Shown: positions 42,632-53,910 of the stretch, piece after piece
How the letters are laid out: the number at the start of each line of letters is the position of its first letter
Numbering within the stretch: position 1 is the first letter of the stretch
Source: Isochrysis galbana
Taxonomy: Eukaryota > Haptophyta > Isochrysidales > Isochrysidaceae
Direction of reading: 5' to 3'
Length of the DNA stretch: 64,000 bases
NCBI GenBank assembly: GCA_018136815.1
Contig: CM030943.1
Location: forward strand, 1,733,978 to 1,797,977
Made by a program: the position numbers and the translations under genes
The notes under the pieces: generated by a model
What the model was told of the DNA's origin: nothing
Seen by the model: only the letters and a program-made list of their open reading frames with translations
Databases searched by the model: none

Positions 42632-44045
42632 ATGGGCGGCGGTCCTCCAGAGAAACGTCCCGCCGAGGGAGAGAGCAGCAGCCCGCCGCAGAGCAAACGG
42701 GAGGCAAAGGGGTGCAGCTGGACGAGTAGCGCATCCGCGTGCACCTGGGCATCCCCCGCCGCTGGCGGATTCGCCGCTCTAGGGGCCTCCTCCACAGGGT
42801 TTGGTGCTCTTTCCGCCAGCGCCGGCGGCTTTGGGGCTGTTGCTGCGGCCTGCGGCACGGGATTTGGGCCTGGGACGACTGGGTTCGGATCAGCGGCACA
42901 AGTGAAGAGTACGCTCAACCCGAATGCCGCAGAATTTGTGCCAAAGCCGCTCGGAGCGCCGGTGGGCGAAGAGGCACCCGAGGAAGGCCCGGGCGCCGCT
43001 GACACTGATGCAAGCGGAGGAGAGGCTGAGGCGAACGAGCCGTCGCTCCTTGCGGGATCGGGCACCGGAGAAGAGGACGAGGTGAGCTTGAGATACGCTG
43101 GCGTGTCGTGCTCGTTGGCTAAAGCGGAGTGAACGCTCGTTGACCTGTCCCCTTTGACCCGGCCTCGGCAGGAGTGCGCCTATCGTGTGCGTGCCAAGCT
43201 CTTCCGCTTGGAAAGTCGCGAGAAGGAGGGGGGCAAGGAGGATGAGACCAGCGGTACGGTTCAGAGCAGCAGTGCCGCTGCCAAAGAAGTTGTTGACAAC
43301 GAGGCCGAGTCGCAGGCTTCAGGTGGCAAGGTTGCGGAAAAGGTGGAACCGGACGCTGCCGCAGAGCCCAAGATTGGAGCAAATGATGAGGAGAAGCCTT
43401 CTGAGGAGGAGAAGACCTCTGAGGCCGGAACGCCAAGCAAGGGTGCCGCCGCTGCTGAAACAGATTCGGCGCCGACGGTGGCCCCGGCGGCGGCAGACTC
43501 TGATCAGCCTGCGGCTGCTTCTCCGCTCGATAAGCTACTCGGCTCATCGAGGCCCGCCCCGACTGCAGCTAGAGAAGCAGTCGGCGCTGTTCTTCCCACC
43601 CGCTGGGCAGAGCGTGGCGTGGGTCAGCTGCGTCTCCTCGTCCCCAAGGATGCAACAGGGACGAGCAAACCACGGCTGGTGATGCGAGTGGAGAATGTGG
43701 GCCGACTCATCCTCAACGAGCCTCTGCTGCCCACCACGGCCCCGGCAGTGCGTGCATCGGACACATCTGTCCGCCTCGCACTTGTGAGCCAGGCCCACCC
43801 TTCTCCTATGCGAGCGCGCAACTAGATGGACTCCGTGCCCAGCGCACTGCTCACACACCCTCCAGACTATGAATAATCTCTGCTTCTCTTGTGATGCATG
43901 GCTCACTTGAGCCACTTCTCGATATTGCGCGCAGGTTTCGGCCAACTTGCAGCCACAGAGCTACTTGTTGCGTGTCAAAATGCCCGCTGAAGCCGAGGCG
44001 CTCCTCCGCGCGATCAACTCGCACATTCCCAGCCATGAGAAGTAG
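42632..44045 (+). CDS. Ran-binding-domain (Nup50/RanBP-like) protein with PAM2 motif, three exons
   Basis: Exons are 42,632-43,081, 43,172-43,783 and 43,935-44,045, all phase 0, giving 390 residues. The N-terminal third has Gly-Phe-rich stretches (GFGAL, GGFGAV, GFGPGTTGFG), as in FG nucleoporins. Residues 93-106 read STLNPNAAEFVPKP, a close match to the PAM2 motif that binds the MLLE domain of poly(A)-binding protein. The Ran-binding domain follows, split by a long acidic linker (about 165-285). Its start is GEEDE|ECAYRVRAKLFRL, it continues RWAERGVGQLRLLVPKDATG (294-313) and ends with LRVKMPAEAEALLRAI. This suggests a nuclear-pore or Ran-cycle protein. The start is the first ATG after the G-rich leader. 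Confidence 0.87.
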
Positions 44046-45240
44046 GTGTAGACGGGTAACGTCTTTGCACCTCACAGCGGCACGTGCGGTGGCTCGACCA
44101 CCGGGGGGATTGCTGGCACGCCTCTCTATGGAGGGTGTACTGAGCCTGCTGTCGGTGTTCGAGCCATTATAGGGAGCTGTGTCAATGTGGTGGCGTGCAG
44201 GCGTCTGCCACGTATTGGGGCATGCTCGCTGATTGCGTGTAGCCCACGTGATGCATCAGAGGGAAGTTTAGGGGGGCACTGCTCGTATTTCTTCGGACTG
44301 TCGAAGCCTACCAGACAGCGAGATCACGGCGGAGGGCCACGACTTTGGGACTTGCGCTGGGTGGCAAGGGCATGCGCCGAGGATCTTTGCCGCTGGCTTG
44401 CGCGAGGTGGATTTCCACATTAGCTTGCGCGATGTGGACTTCTACACACAGAGATCGACGTAGCGGCCGTCGGGCAGCAACACTCGCGATGATATGCTGC
44501 CGTTTGTGTGTTACTGCGCGTTGTTGTGGCTCCGCAGGGGTTGGACCTGCCGCGCGGCCTTGCCTCATGGGAGCCGAGCTGAGCTGAACGGAGATCACGT
44601 GCTGTACTTTGTTCGTCGTAAATTGAGCTGTGATGACTGTGATGGCCGGCAGGCTCACTGGGCTAAGCACATTAGCTGCACTTACATTCTTGCAGCCAAG
44701 GCCAAGTATGTGCTGACCTGGCGGAGGCATCGGCACTTGTCGAGTAGCGTTAGCGTTGGCGTTGACGGCTAGTGGTCACCTAGTGGTGGCAATGAAAGAC
44801 AATTCTCATTGGGCAACTTCACGATAGTGTTAATTCAGCTCCTCTCACCACAAAATACTGCAATATTCGTACGATAATTATGTGAGTTTCAAGTTTGCAA
44901 CGATGGAGCGCGCGCCGAGCCCGCGCTCCCCTCTCCCAGCCCCCCGCAGCGACGACGCCCCAACGGGGCCCACCCAAGCCGCCCGAGCCGAAGCGCTCGC
45001 AGGCCGCCGCCCCCTCCGACCGGGACGTTGACCTGCCACCACCTCCCTCCCCCCTCCCCCTCGTTCAACCACAAAAAAAAACTTTTAAAATTGTGCTCGC
45101 CTGCTCCTGCTCGCGTGGCCCTGGTCCTTTCGTAAGTAGCCACGCCCCAACTCCTTTCACTCCCCTCCTACCTTGCCTTGCGGCATCTCCCCTCGTGCGC
45201 TACTTACTACTTAGGGGCTCCACCCTCTGACAGCCACACA
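44046..45240. other. Gene-free stretch
   Basis: No gene was recognised. Positions 45,140-45,230 resemble 230-330 (CTTGCGGC, cytosine-rich stretch, CTACTTA), probably a dispersed repeat end. Confidence 0.4.
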
Positions 45241-45241
45241 C

Positions 45242-45280
45242 CAGCATGGCCAGCATGGCCAGCATGGCCAGCATGGCCAA
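45242..45280 (+). repeat. 9-base minisatellite, four copies
   Basis: CAGCATGGC is repeated head to tail four times, followed by a diverged copy. From 45,281 to 46,035 no gene was seen. Confidence 0.95.
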
Positions 45281-46035
45281 CACAGCCCCCAACTCCTCCC
45301 AGCCACACAAGGCCACCAGGCAGCGGTGACAAGTCGGCTCAGAGCCGCATCCCATAGGGAAAGCCGCAAGGCTGGGCCCCTACAAAGCCGCGGTACTGAC
45401 CTCGTGCGACAGCACGAGGCACCGACCACAGACCTGGCCAGACCACTCACCAACCCCAAGGGGAGAACAACTCGCGTTCCGTCAAAAGAGGAAAGAGGGT
45501 CAGGTGATAGTTTTGTTTTCGCTTAGAATTAGAATGTTAGCATTGAGTTGGAAGGCGCGTGCGCATAGCAACTTTTCCCCCACGGTACCCCACACCACTG
45601 TTCGGAAAGCTAAGGTCGTTTGCCTTCATTCTTCATTTGGTACCCACAAGGCCCAGCAACATCAAATACAAAAAAGCTCGGTCCCAGGACACCGGGTCGA
45701 GCTCACCATGAATGAGGGCGCTCCTGCCGAGCGAGTCCACCGCGGCAAGGGGGGCGTACATCTCATGCGAGCGTCTCCACGGGATGCTCCTCAAGCAGCG
45801 CCATCACGCGCGATTGGTCTCCCCGCTTGGCGGGCACACCAAGCGGTCCTCGGCCGGAGACGACGCCGAGGGAGATGCCGCCGGGGGGGGGGGGGCGAAT
45901 CCGTCTAGCGAAGGATGCAATCCAACAACTCAGAGAACAAATAAAAGATAAAAGATTTGACGAAGACCCCCGATACCACCACAAGGAATCGGTAAAGAGA
46001 GGTCGTTTGACTTCATTTGCTACCCTCGTGGACAG

Positions 46036-46235
46036 CCGGATTAGAAAACGCGCGCACTTCCTGCTGCCTCCTCGTCACGCATGACGTGGCCGCCGCGCAG
46101 CCGCCAGGGTCGACTAAGGATGCATGGTTACTAGTGCGTGCCCCCCCCCCCCCTCGATGAAAAGAAAACGCGCGCACTTCGGGCGGCCTCCTCGTCACGC
46201 ATGACGTGGCCTCCGCGCAGCCGCATGCATGGTCG
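46036..46235 (+). repeat. Direct duplication of about 80 bases
   Basis: AGAAAACGCGCGCACTTC, CTCCTCGTCACGCATGACG and CGCGCAGCCGC occur at about 46,046-46,108 and again at 46,161-46,224, separated by a C run. No gene was seen between 46,236 and 46,538. Confidence 0.85.
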
Positions 46236-46538
46236 CCGGCGGGCCTCTGCAGAACCTCTTCTCACACTTGTCTTGAAAGGATCGTCTTCAATGAGTGCAT
46301 TGGATGTATACCGCACTCCTCGTGTGTCAGCTTGAACTTCTTTTCGATGTCGTAAAAGCTGCGTGCCCGTCCCCTTGCCAGCTGAGGCGGCAATCGACGA
46401 GTAGATGTAGTATCGGGAGCGCATCGCGAACCTGTTCCGACAGCTGGGCATAGACTTCGTGGAGGAAACGCCCTGGGATAGCGGTAGCCGGGATTCAACA
46501 ATCGAAACGTTTTACAACAAAAAAAAAACTGGCACCGA

Positions 46539-47310
46539 ATGAAGGCAAGGCGCCTTTGCCCCGACGTCATCGACCGCTCACAATTCGTCGATCAAGCCAC
46601 TGACATTGCATCCTCAGCGCAGGAGTCTAGCCTTGTTTCGTCTCCAGGTCCATCTTCCCTCACCGAGGCGATGGCCACTCCACCCGGGATGATGAGGGGC
46701 TCTTTGCAGGCGGCCGAAGCGAAAGTTCGGAATCTAGCGGCTTTGGCTAAGAAACTTCAGGTCAAGGCCGAGGCGCCGTACGATCCTATGCGCGGCGTGC
46801 TGAACGTGAGCTCCAATACCTCCGGTGCCAAAGCCAACGTGTCCGACTCCGAAGCTGGGGAGAACGGCGATGAGGACGACGTCAATGCGGCCGTCTTCAC
46901 GAAACGTCAGCGTCTATACCAACTCTCGGGGTCGTGGATCGTGGACGCTTAGAGACATGAAGGAAGAGAAAGAGAAGCGGCGCAGGATGGCAACTGAAGG
47001 AGCTCAGGATGTCGCAAAGAGGAAGGCCGCGCGTATGGAGAGGGCACAAGACAATCAAGAGCGCCAGCGAGTTCGACTTCAAGCATTCATGGTGTGCAAT
47101 CCGAATTGTTCGTGTGGCGTTGAACCGTGTCCTTGGTTGGAGTTCCGGTATTGTGAGAGCTGTAGCAACCTGAAGAAAGGGTGGTGCAAGAAGAGGAAAT
47201 GTGTAGACCTTCGAAAGGGTGCAGTTTCTGTGAGTCCTGTGCTTCATGTGGACCGCCAGGGTGATGTTACTGCTGCTGAGCCCGCCCCCGCCATCGGGGC
47301 TGATGCATGA
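46539..47310 (+). pseudogene. Frameshifted Cys-cluster protein
   Basis: The first frame (ATG 46,539 to a stop at 46,952) ends in an acidic segment (SDSEAGENGDEDDVN) then FTKRQRLYQ. A second frame continues with RGRGSWTLRDMKEEKEKRRR, a basic helix, and a cluster of eight cysteines: C-x3-C-x-C-x4-C-x7-C-x2-C-x7-C-x3-C (CNPNCSCG...CPWLEFRYCESC...WCKKRKC). The two frames join near 46,925 with no sensible intron, so one base was lost or gained, or the sequence has an error. The Cys pattern suggests a small zinc-binding module. I do not recognise the family, and a transposon-encoded DNA-binding protein is possible. Confidence 0.5.
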
Positions 47311-47765
47311 AGCTCCCTGTTCTACGTGATCGTGCGCAAAGTTATACACTGTACGCGATTGTGAGCACCAAATCAAAAATTGAGCATAGGTCGGCCTAGC
47401 CCATTCATCCTTGGTGCTTTCATGTAGTGAGAGCATCCTCTAGAGACCAAAGGGTAAGATTTTATTGTAACCACTAGAAATGGGGCTGATCCATGAAGCG
47501 AATGCCTCTACCTTATCTCTGCTTCCTGTACTCCGAGTAGGAGAATATTGTTGTCGGTTACACGGCGACTTCCTTCTCTCTTTGGAGGCGGAGGGCGCGC
47601 CTCCCTCTTCTTGCTCCCCTTCTCCACCAGCCCCCCCCTCTCCCTCCCAGTCCTTCTCTCCCTCCCTCTACCGCACTCTCCGGTGCTCTCCAATCCCTCC
47701 TCCTTCCGTACCCACCCACCTCTTCCACACGGCCACCTGCTGTCTCTTTCTCTGCTGAGGCAACA

Positions 47766-48530
47766 ATGGGTGTGCCCTCGCTGCTGTGGGCCGACCTTAG
47801 CCTTGAACACCTCGAGCGCTTGGACCAGGCGACCGATGCGGCGGGCGTACGGGCGGTGCTCCTCGAGCTTTGCCTCGGCGAGGCGGACAACCCGCTACGC
47901 CAAGATGCCATGCTCGAGTTCTACACCAACCTGCTCAACTTTGCCCGCCAACACAACTTCTCGGCCGAGAAGACGAGCACGCTCTTCTCTCTCATGAAGC
48001 ACACACACCACGAGATGGTGGACGCTCATCTCACTGCCGAGCGTTCATATGACTTGTTCAAGTCGCTGCTCCTCGCACATTCAGTGCAGAGACCGCCCTA
48101 CTCCGTCGGGATCTTCACACTGAATGAAATCAAGCTCATCACAGTCTACGCTCGCGACAACTACTTCCGCCACTTCAAGCTCTTCCGATACGGTTTCACC
48201 ATGAAACATGAGAAGACGATCACGCTGCGCAATTCACACATTGAGCAGCCGCCTGTGTCATTCGCGCCCTTGTCAGCTGCCATCCCGTATGAGCTTGAGC
48301 CCGAGCCCGAGCCTACGGCTGAGCGCGAGCAAGAGGATGTCTTTGTTAGTGATGAGCCTTCCGAGGGACCGGGGATCGAACCTGTCAGACTGGACGTGAA
48401 CCTTCCCCCAGATGTTCTCGAGGCGGTCCAGGCGCAGCTCACCAGCCAGATGGAAGCCCTGCGCGTCTCGCTCGAGGGGCAATATGCGATGCGAACGAGG
48501 CAACTCGAGGAAAAGCTAGCTATGCTCTAA
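47766..48530 (+). CDS. CFAP119: Cilia- and flagella-associated protein 119 (C1a-32/CCDC189-like)
   Basis: The single exon encodes 254 residues. The core LEFYTNLLNFARQ.NFSAEKTSTLFSLMK, followed by FKSLLLAHSVQRPPYSVGIF and YFRHFKLFRYGFT, matches my recollection of the CCDC189/CFAP119 family; its Chlamydomonas member (C1a-32) belongs to the C1a projection of the central-pair apparatus, which helps control ciliary beating. After the core come an acidic Glu-Pro repeat (about 178-190) and a C-terminal predicted coiled coil (LEAVQAQLTSQMEALR to the end). The length is close to the family's short members. The ATG follows a CT-rich leader with no other in-frame ATG before the conserved region. It implies that the organism makes motile flagella. 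Confidence 0.85.
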   Translation: MGVPSLLWADLSLEHLERLDQATDAAGVRAVLLELCLGEADNPLRQDAMLEFYTNLLNFARQHNFSAEKTSTLFSLMKHTHHEMVDAHLTAERSYDLFKSLLLAHSVQRPPYSVGIFTLNEIKLITVYARDNYFRHFKLFRYGFTMKHEKTITLRNSHIEQPPVSFAPLSAAIPYELEPEPEPTAEREQEDVFVSDEPSEGPGIEPVRLDVNLPPDVLEAVQAQLTSQMEALRVSLEGQYAMRTRQLEEKLAML

Positions 48531-48879
48531 AGCCGTTTTAAGCTCTTTTGTCTTCTTTGGCCATCCTACACATGCGACTATGGTGTAAGAATTGTGGGTT
48601 GTACAGTAGCAATACATCGTTGTGCGCACGTCGTAGTTGTACTCGATTGTGTGTGCAGTGTTTGGAGTCTAATTTGAGCTGCTTTGCACGGTGGTGTTGT
48701 GTGTTGTAGGACGTAGGTCATTCACCAAGCAAGCCGGAGAAAAGGTCGGATTCAAGAGTCCTGAGGTGACACTCCAGTGGGCGATATGCGCTTCGCATCG
48801 AAATCCCTGGGCTAAGTTAAAAAAAGTTCTTGAATATGCCCGCTACTCCGCTATTATGTACACCGCATCGGGGTTCTCG
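48531..48879. other. 3' flank of CFAP119
   Basis: No gene or RNA was recognised. Confidence 0.35.
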
Positions 48880-49010
48880 CTCGACATCGCCCTTGCCCTC
48901 TCCCTCTCCTTTTCCCCTTCCCGCTCCACCCCTCGTTCCTTTTTGTTCGGTTTCGTGGGGTCGGCCCATGTACACTACTTTGGGCCTAGCGTTAAGGGAG
49001 GGGAAGGACG
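48880..49010 (+). repeat. Dispersed repeat family D3, copy 3
   Basis: GACATCGCCCTTGCCCTCTC, then GGTCGGCCCATGTACACTAC and TTGGGCCTAGCG, are as in the other three copies. Confidence 0.65.
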
Positions 49011-49198
49011 GGCCTTTTGTAACATGTTCGAGTCGCGCGCGAGTTTGGACTTGGGACTCAGAACTCGGGGGCTGCAGGGGCCACGCCCTCTGTCTGTGCG
49101 CGTGTTGCTGAGGAGTAGTTGGTGTTGGTGATGGTGTTGACGCTTGTGAGTCGGTGGTGTTGCTCCTCAGTCGGAGTCGCTTCGAGAAAAGGACCTAG

Positions 49199-49310
49199 TG
49201 TCGCATCCGCTATCGACCTTTTTGTTTTAGAAGTTGTCTGCGTTTCTATGTCCCCTCCTTGTAGGCTAGTCACCGTCGCATCGCATCCTACATTCGCCCT
49301 CTTTGCTCTC
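49199..49310 (+). repeat. LTR-like end fragment
   Basis: It begins TGTCGCATCCGCTATCGAC, near-identical to the start at 25,825, followed by CT-rich sequence. No partner end was found. No gene was seen in 49,311-49,956. Confidence 0.4.
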
Positions 49311-49956
49311 GCCTCCTTTGTCGCCTCCCTTGTCGCCTGCTTTGCCCCTCGCCTGGCTTGCCTCCTTGCGTGCTCCTAGTGTTTTTAGGGCTCAAGTCGA
49401 GCGTTCAGGTATCGCCGGTGGGCGGAGAAAAACCGAACCTGAGGCCTGAGGCCTTTCGGTCTCGCTTTGCGCTTGCGTTGTTCAGTAGCAGACGATTGGG
49501 CGGTTGTGGGTTGCGGCTGGTATATTAAATTTACATATTCTGTTCATGTATTTGTATTACAAGCGGGGCATCTGTCTGACGTTCTGAAAGCATCAACTAG
49601 AGGAACGCAGCACCCAATCACAAGAATGGCCTATACACATACACATAACGCACATACATGCCGATGCACACCGAAATTGCAACGCTGCGTCTTATGAACG
49701 CAGATTCGGTAGGTACTGGAACAAATGGAAGATATTATTGGGGAAAGCTGCCTGTCGCACGATCAAGTGCGTTGATCGCTCACTAGTAGTGGTCACTGCG
49801 TGCTTTATCCACAGCGCGTCAAGCAAGACGGGTCCATTCAATCAAAAACTCAGTTCTCGAGCAACAATTGCATAGGAATTCATCTTCTAAGCGCATGTTG
49901 GCGTGAGAACGATACATGCCGATTGAATCATGGGTTCATCTAGGTGGCGCGTAGAC

Positions 49957-50737
49957 TCAGCCGAGATACCGCATCTGCTCGGATCGAACACCAACAGCGA
50001 GCAAGGGGTCATTCGCGACGCGTTGCTCCTTGGAACTCCGAGGGTAATAGCGAATGTTGTATTCACTCGCCCAAACGGGCTGCCACTGGTCGTGCCCGCG
50101 TGTTCCCGGGGGCGGCTTCATCGAGAAGAAGTTCGGTGAGAGGGCCGAGCCTGAGATGCACAGTATCAAACACTGGTCAGCCCGCACAACATCCTACGAT
50201 CTCATAGCCGCAATGTCAAGGCCAAAGAATGTTGGCAAGGCAGGGAGGCACACCTGTCAGAAGATTGTGAGGAACGGAGCCTCGGTTCCAGGCCGTTGTA
50301 GACACATACGGGTGATCACAGCTAGCAGCCATAACCCCTTCAAATTCTTCACGGTAGATCTTCTCGATGGTGGTGACAGCCATGCCAGAAATGCCCAGCA
50401 TCGGAGGCCCTGTGTCACCATCAATGGCCTTCTGCAACTGGGTTTTCTGCCAAGTGGGCACACCCTCACGCAGGCTGTTCTGGGTTGTGAACCGGGGATC
50501 CGTTGAATTGGTTGCCCGAAAAGCTGCTGATTTGGCGATTCGAGGGTCCGCTGACTGGGGCCTGCTCATAGTCCTTTGCTGGGACGGCGGCCGGCTAGCG
50601 GCCGACCTCGGGCGGGAGGATGCGGCGCTACTCGGGCGCGACAGATGATCCAAGGACTTGGAGTGGTGCGAAGCGATCATAAAGGATGGGGCGATAGCCT
50701 TGCGCGTGCGATCGACTCCATACAGCCGATCCGTCAT
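49957..50737 (-). CDS. Hypothetical protein, two exons
   Basis: Exon 1 is 50,737-50,254 and exon 2 is 50,150-49,957, joined in phase 1 (CTGACAG|GTGTGC ... ATCTCAG|GCTCGG), giving 225 residues. The N-terminal half is Ser/Arg/Pro-rich (SRPSSAASSRPRSAASRP). The second half looks ordered: TIEKIYREEFEGVMAAS, TAWNRGSVPHNLL|TGSALSP, then QWQPVWASEYNIRYYPRSS and a conserved-looking end VRSEQMRYLG. There is no signal peptide or membrane segment. I do not recognise the family. The frame is open a further 53 codons upstream without an ATG, so a 5' exon may exist. The clean splice and Tyr/Trp-rich end favour a real gene. Confidence 0.6.
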
Positions 50738-51059
50738 GGAGCTTGTTGAGATGGAGTTAGGGTGGGCGGGACGTCCCTGTCGTGTGAGTGTGATGGGTCG
50801 GGGCCTCAACAGAGAAACGGTTGATTTGTCGCTCGCCGCCGCTGCGTCGTGTGAACCAGCGGAAGGGGGAAGAAATATTCTCCTACTGGGCTTCACATCT
50901 CTCGTATAAGCCGGCCGTCTCGTGAGGCGGCGCGGGAACAGGCGACCCCCGCGTGCGTTGAGCTCTGGTCGCCCGTTTCATTCTCCGTGAAGAGAGTCGG
51001 GCAGCACCGGCACCTCCGCAGGTTGAGTTTTATTTTGTGGTTGGGGCGGTCAAACACAA

Positions 51060-51180
51060 TGCTTTAATAAAATAACTTAGCATTAGTACCACTACTCTCA
51101 CTAGTCCGGTACCAACACGACAGCCCACAGCGCACCTGCCCGTACACCTTGGCGCGTGCTGTTGTTGCCACAGATAAGGC
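51060..51180 (+). repeat. Dispersed repeat family D4, copy 1
   Basis: It shares GCATTAGTACCACTACT, CGGTACCAACACGACAGCCC and CCGTACACCTTGGCGCGTGC with 62,668-62,790. Between 50,738 and 51,059 lies the 5' flank of the hypothetical gene. Confidence 0.8.
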
Positions 51181-51335
51181 GAGAAGCGCTCAATCACCAT
51201 CACCCACATCAAAGAAAAGCGTTCAATCACCATCAGCCTACACGTGGAACGCGTTCAATCGCCATCACCCCCACCGCATGGAAAAGCGTTCAATCACCAT
51301 CAGCCTACACATGGAAAAGCGTTCAATCGCGGAAG
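51176..51335 (+). repeat. 33-34-base minisatellite, five units
   Basis: GCGTTCAATCACCATCA repeats every 33-34 bases, with variable halves (CCCACATCAAAG, GCCTACACGTGG, CCCCCACCGCATGG). Two further units occur at 51,800-51,875. It resembles a spaced repeat but the spacers are themselves similar, so it is not a CRISPR array. Confidence 0.9.
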
Positions 51336-51356
51336 ATCGTGGGGATCATGAGGAGC

Positions 51357-51665
51357 TGAGAAGTTGGGGGAACAGGAACGCACGCACGTAACTTTACACA
51401 AATCGGAAATCGGGACAAATGCAAGGGACCAAGAGGGTTGAAGTTGGGGAAACAGGAACGCGCACACGTAACTTTACACAAATCGGGCAAATGCAAGGGA
51501 CCAAGAGAGTTGAAGTTGGAGAAACAGGAACGCGCACACGTAACTTTACACAAATCGGGGCAAATGCAAGGGACCAAGAGGGTTGAAGTTGGGGAAACAG
51601 GAACGCGCACACGTAACTTTTCACAAATCGGGCAAATGCAATGGACCAAGGAGTTGAAGTTAGGG
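51357..51665 (+). repeat. About 72-base tandem repeat, four units
   Basis: Each unit carries ACAGGAACGC..AC.CGTAACTTT, CACAAATCGG, CAAATGCAAGGGACCAAGAG and GTTGAAGTTGG. The last unit is truncated. Confidence 0.95.
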
Positions 51666-52043
51666 TAGCTATCCAACCCACACGTCATTTTTTTTCCCAC
51701 TGTAATCACAGCACCAACGTTAGTTACATACAAAAACGCCATGCGGACGGCCCCTCACGTCCAACTGTCGCGAAAGTTACTTGACGCCCTTGATTCACTC
51801 AGGCGAGAAGCGCTCAATCACCATCACCCACAGCATAGAAAAAGCGTTCAATCGCCATCACCCCCACCGCAATGTCGCCGCCCCTTCGCCCTGCGTCAGA
51901 CCCAAGGGGGGTCGAATATTTTTTTCATATACATACTAAAATGACTTCTCACGACGAACTTGCGCGAAAAATGCTATACGGAAACGGCGGATCTACTGAG
52001 GTCGAGTTTCCCCCCCCCATTTTCCATTTTCAGGGAGTAGAAA

Positions 52044-52557
52044 ATGACAGCAGCCGAGCCCATGGGCCTTCTTCACTCGCATGTGACGCTCTCTCGAACT
52101 CGGCATCGAGAGCCAGGACCAGCTCACCTCAAAACTCTCGGCGAAGGTGAGTTTACCACCATCCTAGGAGTGCCCTTCTGGGAAGGACCCGAAAATGACA
52201 CCTTCTGGGGAAAACTCTATGCTAAGCTCAAGAAGAAGGTCGCAGCTCGCAGCGTGGAAGTGCGTTCAGAATCTCTCGATTCACGGGAGGACTCTACTAG
52301 CGAACTTTATTATATACGGTACGCCGAGATACTGGTTATCCACTTCCACCCCCCCGGCATGGTTCATGGAAGCCATTGATTCGGACGTCCAAGCGATTTT
52401 ATGGGACAGGACCCCCCGGCTACAGGCCGACGAGCTAGGCTCTTCGCAAGACTGCAAAGGATGGATAACTTGCCCGACTTACCCGCGAGTGGGATCGAAT
52501 GAGGACGGGTCCCTACTGGGGATCGGACTACTACCCATGATTGAGCACACGCAATAA
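52044..52557 (+). pseudogene. LINE-type reverse transcriptase C-terminal relic
   Basis: A first frame gives EFTTILGVPFWEGPEND.FWGKLYAKLKKKVAA. Continuity then passes to a second frame reading LSIHGRTLLANFIIYGTPRY, then STPPAWFMEAIDSDVQAILWD. This is the typical thumb/after-thumb pattern of non-LTR retrotransposon reverse transcriptases (YLG.P......W.....K......W....LS..GR..L.N...... ......P......I......FLW). The catalytic FADD box is absent, so only the end survives, with a frameshift. Confidence 0.75.
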
Positions 52558-52754
52558 AAAATTTTTCCAACTGGGAAGGTGCTGGTCCGAAGTTTTTTCT
52601 TCAGTGAAGGTGTGGTTGTCCCGACTCTTGCTCCATCTCTAATATTTCAGCCAATCTGATTAATTTCCGTCTCCTGAACTCTTGGATGACCGAGGCATTT
52701 CTCGGGTTAGGGTTGGACCCTCGAAAGGCGTAGGGATACATTTCTTCTTATCCA

Positions 52755-53424
52755 TTGGAGAAAAAAATTTACGATGTGTGCGAAAAGTTTTTTACCCGTG
52801 ACATGGCAACACGCCGAGCAGCTGGCAAACTCTACATGCAGGACAAGAAGGCCGTCCTCGCATGCATCACGGATCTCGCCACCCAAGATCAGCCAAGCGA
52901 TATCGTCGCCTGCCAGCAGAACGACGAGGAAGAGGGATGTGAGAAAAAGACGAAGAAGATGAAAACTCAGCACGCGTAGCTGGGGGTATAATAGACCAAA
53001 AAGAAAACAAATAACCTGACAATTATAATATTGAGCCTTGTGTATACCAAAAAGAAAACAAATAACCTGGCCCTCTTTTGACGGAACGCGACTTTATGGC
53101 AACGCGGACGGTAGGTCCGTTAGGTCCATCTTAAGAGCGATCCTCGCGAGATACCACCTATTAGTGACGGCGAAAGTCGGCTTCTTTCAGAGGCTTAAAA
53201 AACAACGAGAGAATATAGGGCTACACGCCCCGAGCAACAAACATATTAGGAAGATGATCAGCCCTCTATACGCGGTGGACAAAGACTTCAATCTAGAAAT
53301 GTCAGAGGACCTCCTGCAGGCGGCGGGAGGCCTGGATCGACATGCGAAACATCGCCCAAGGCAGGTAACCTGTGGTGATGGAAGCCCCAAAAAAAAACAA
53401 CAGAAGAGACCACGGGAACTATAA
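52755..53424 (+). other. Two unassigned open frames without ATG starts
   Basis: 52,755-52,979 reads KKIYDVCEKFFTRDMATRRA...QDKKAV and ends in a Lys-rich tail. 53,038-53,424 includes RSILRAILARYHLLVTAKVG and ends KKKQQKRPREL. Both have a protein-like composition but open on TTG, so they may be exon or transposon fragments. A 22-base direct repeat, CAAAAAGAAAACAAATAACC plus TG, lies at about 52,997 and 53,049. Confidence 0.3.
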
Positions 53425-53910
53425 AAGAAGGAGATACAAGACACGAGCCGAGCAAGAGCAACGGAAAAGCCGCATTCTCCCGCCCCCTTCTCTCCAGCTC
53501 CCGGCCGAAGCAGCGCGCGCGGCCCCCCTGGAACCAGCTTCTCCGCCAAAGAGGGAACTGGGGAAGGGGGTTGTTAGGGGTTAAGGTTGGGTAGTAGGGA
53601 GGTACACTAGCAAACTGCCTCACGCCGCATATGTAGCGGGAATTTTTAAGAAGATTTTTTTTTGACAATCAGCGAGACCGAACGGTTCACAATTTCCAAC
53701 GCCGGTGTGTGTAGCACGCAAGCACGCGCCATTCCTCAGATGCACCGCCAGGACTCCCAACAAACACATCAACCAAGGTGGTAGAAGGGTGCTAGAGAGT
53801 TGTCCAACACCCGACCACTCGTGGAGATGAGGGAGGGATTTGAATGCCCCTTCAGCGGCGCTCGTCATGTACTTACACACCGAACTAGAAATGCCCATCC
53901 GACCTCGATA
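53425..53910. other. 3' region of the glutathione peroxidase gene
   Basis: No separate gene was recognised. It should contain the 3' untranslated region of the minus-strand gene and, if the selenoprotein prediction is right, a SECIS element somewhere between here and 54,031. Confidence 0.35.

Noticed and set aside
51176-51335. Regularly spaced repeats that superficially resemble a CRISPR array
   Set aside because: The intervals are not unique spacers but variants of the same 33-34-base unit, there are no cas genes, and the context is eukaryotic.
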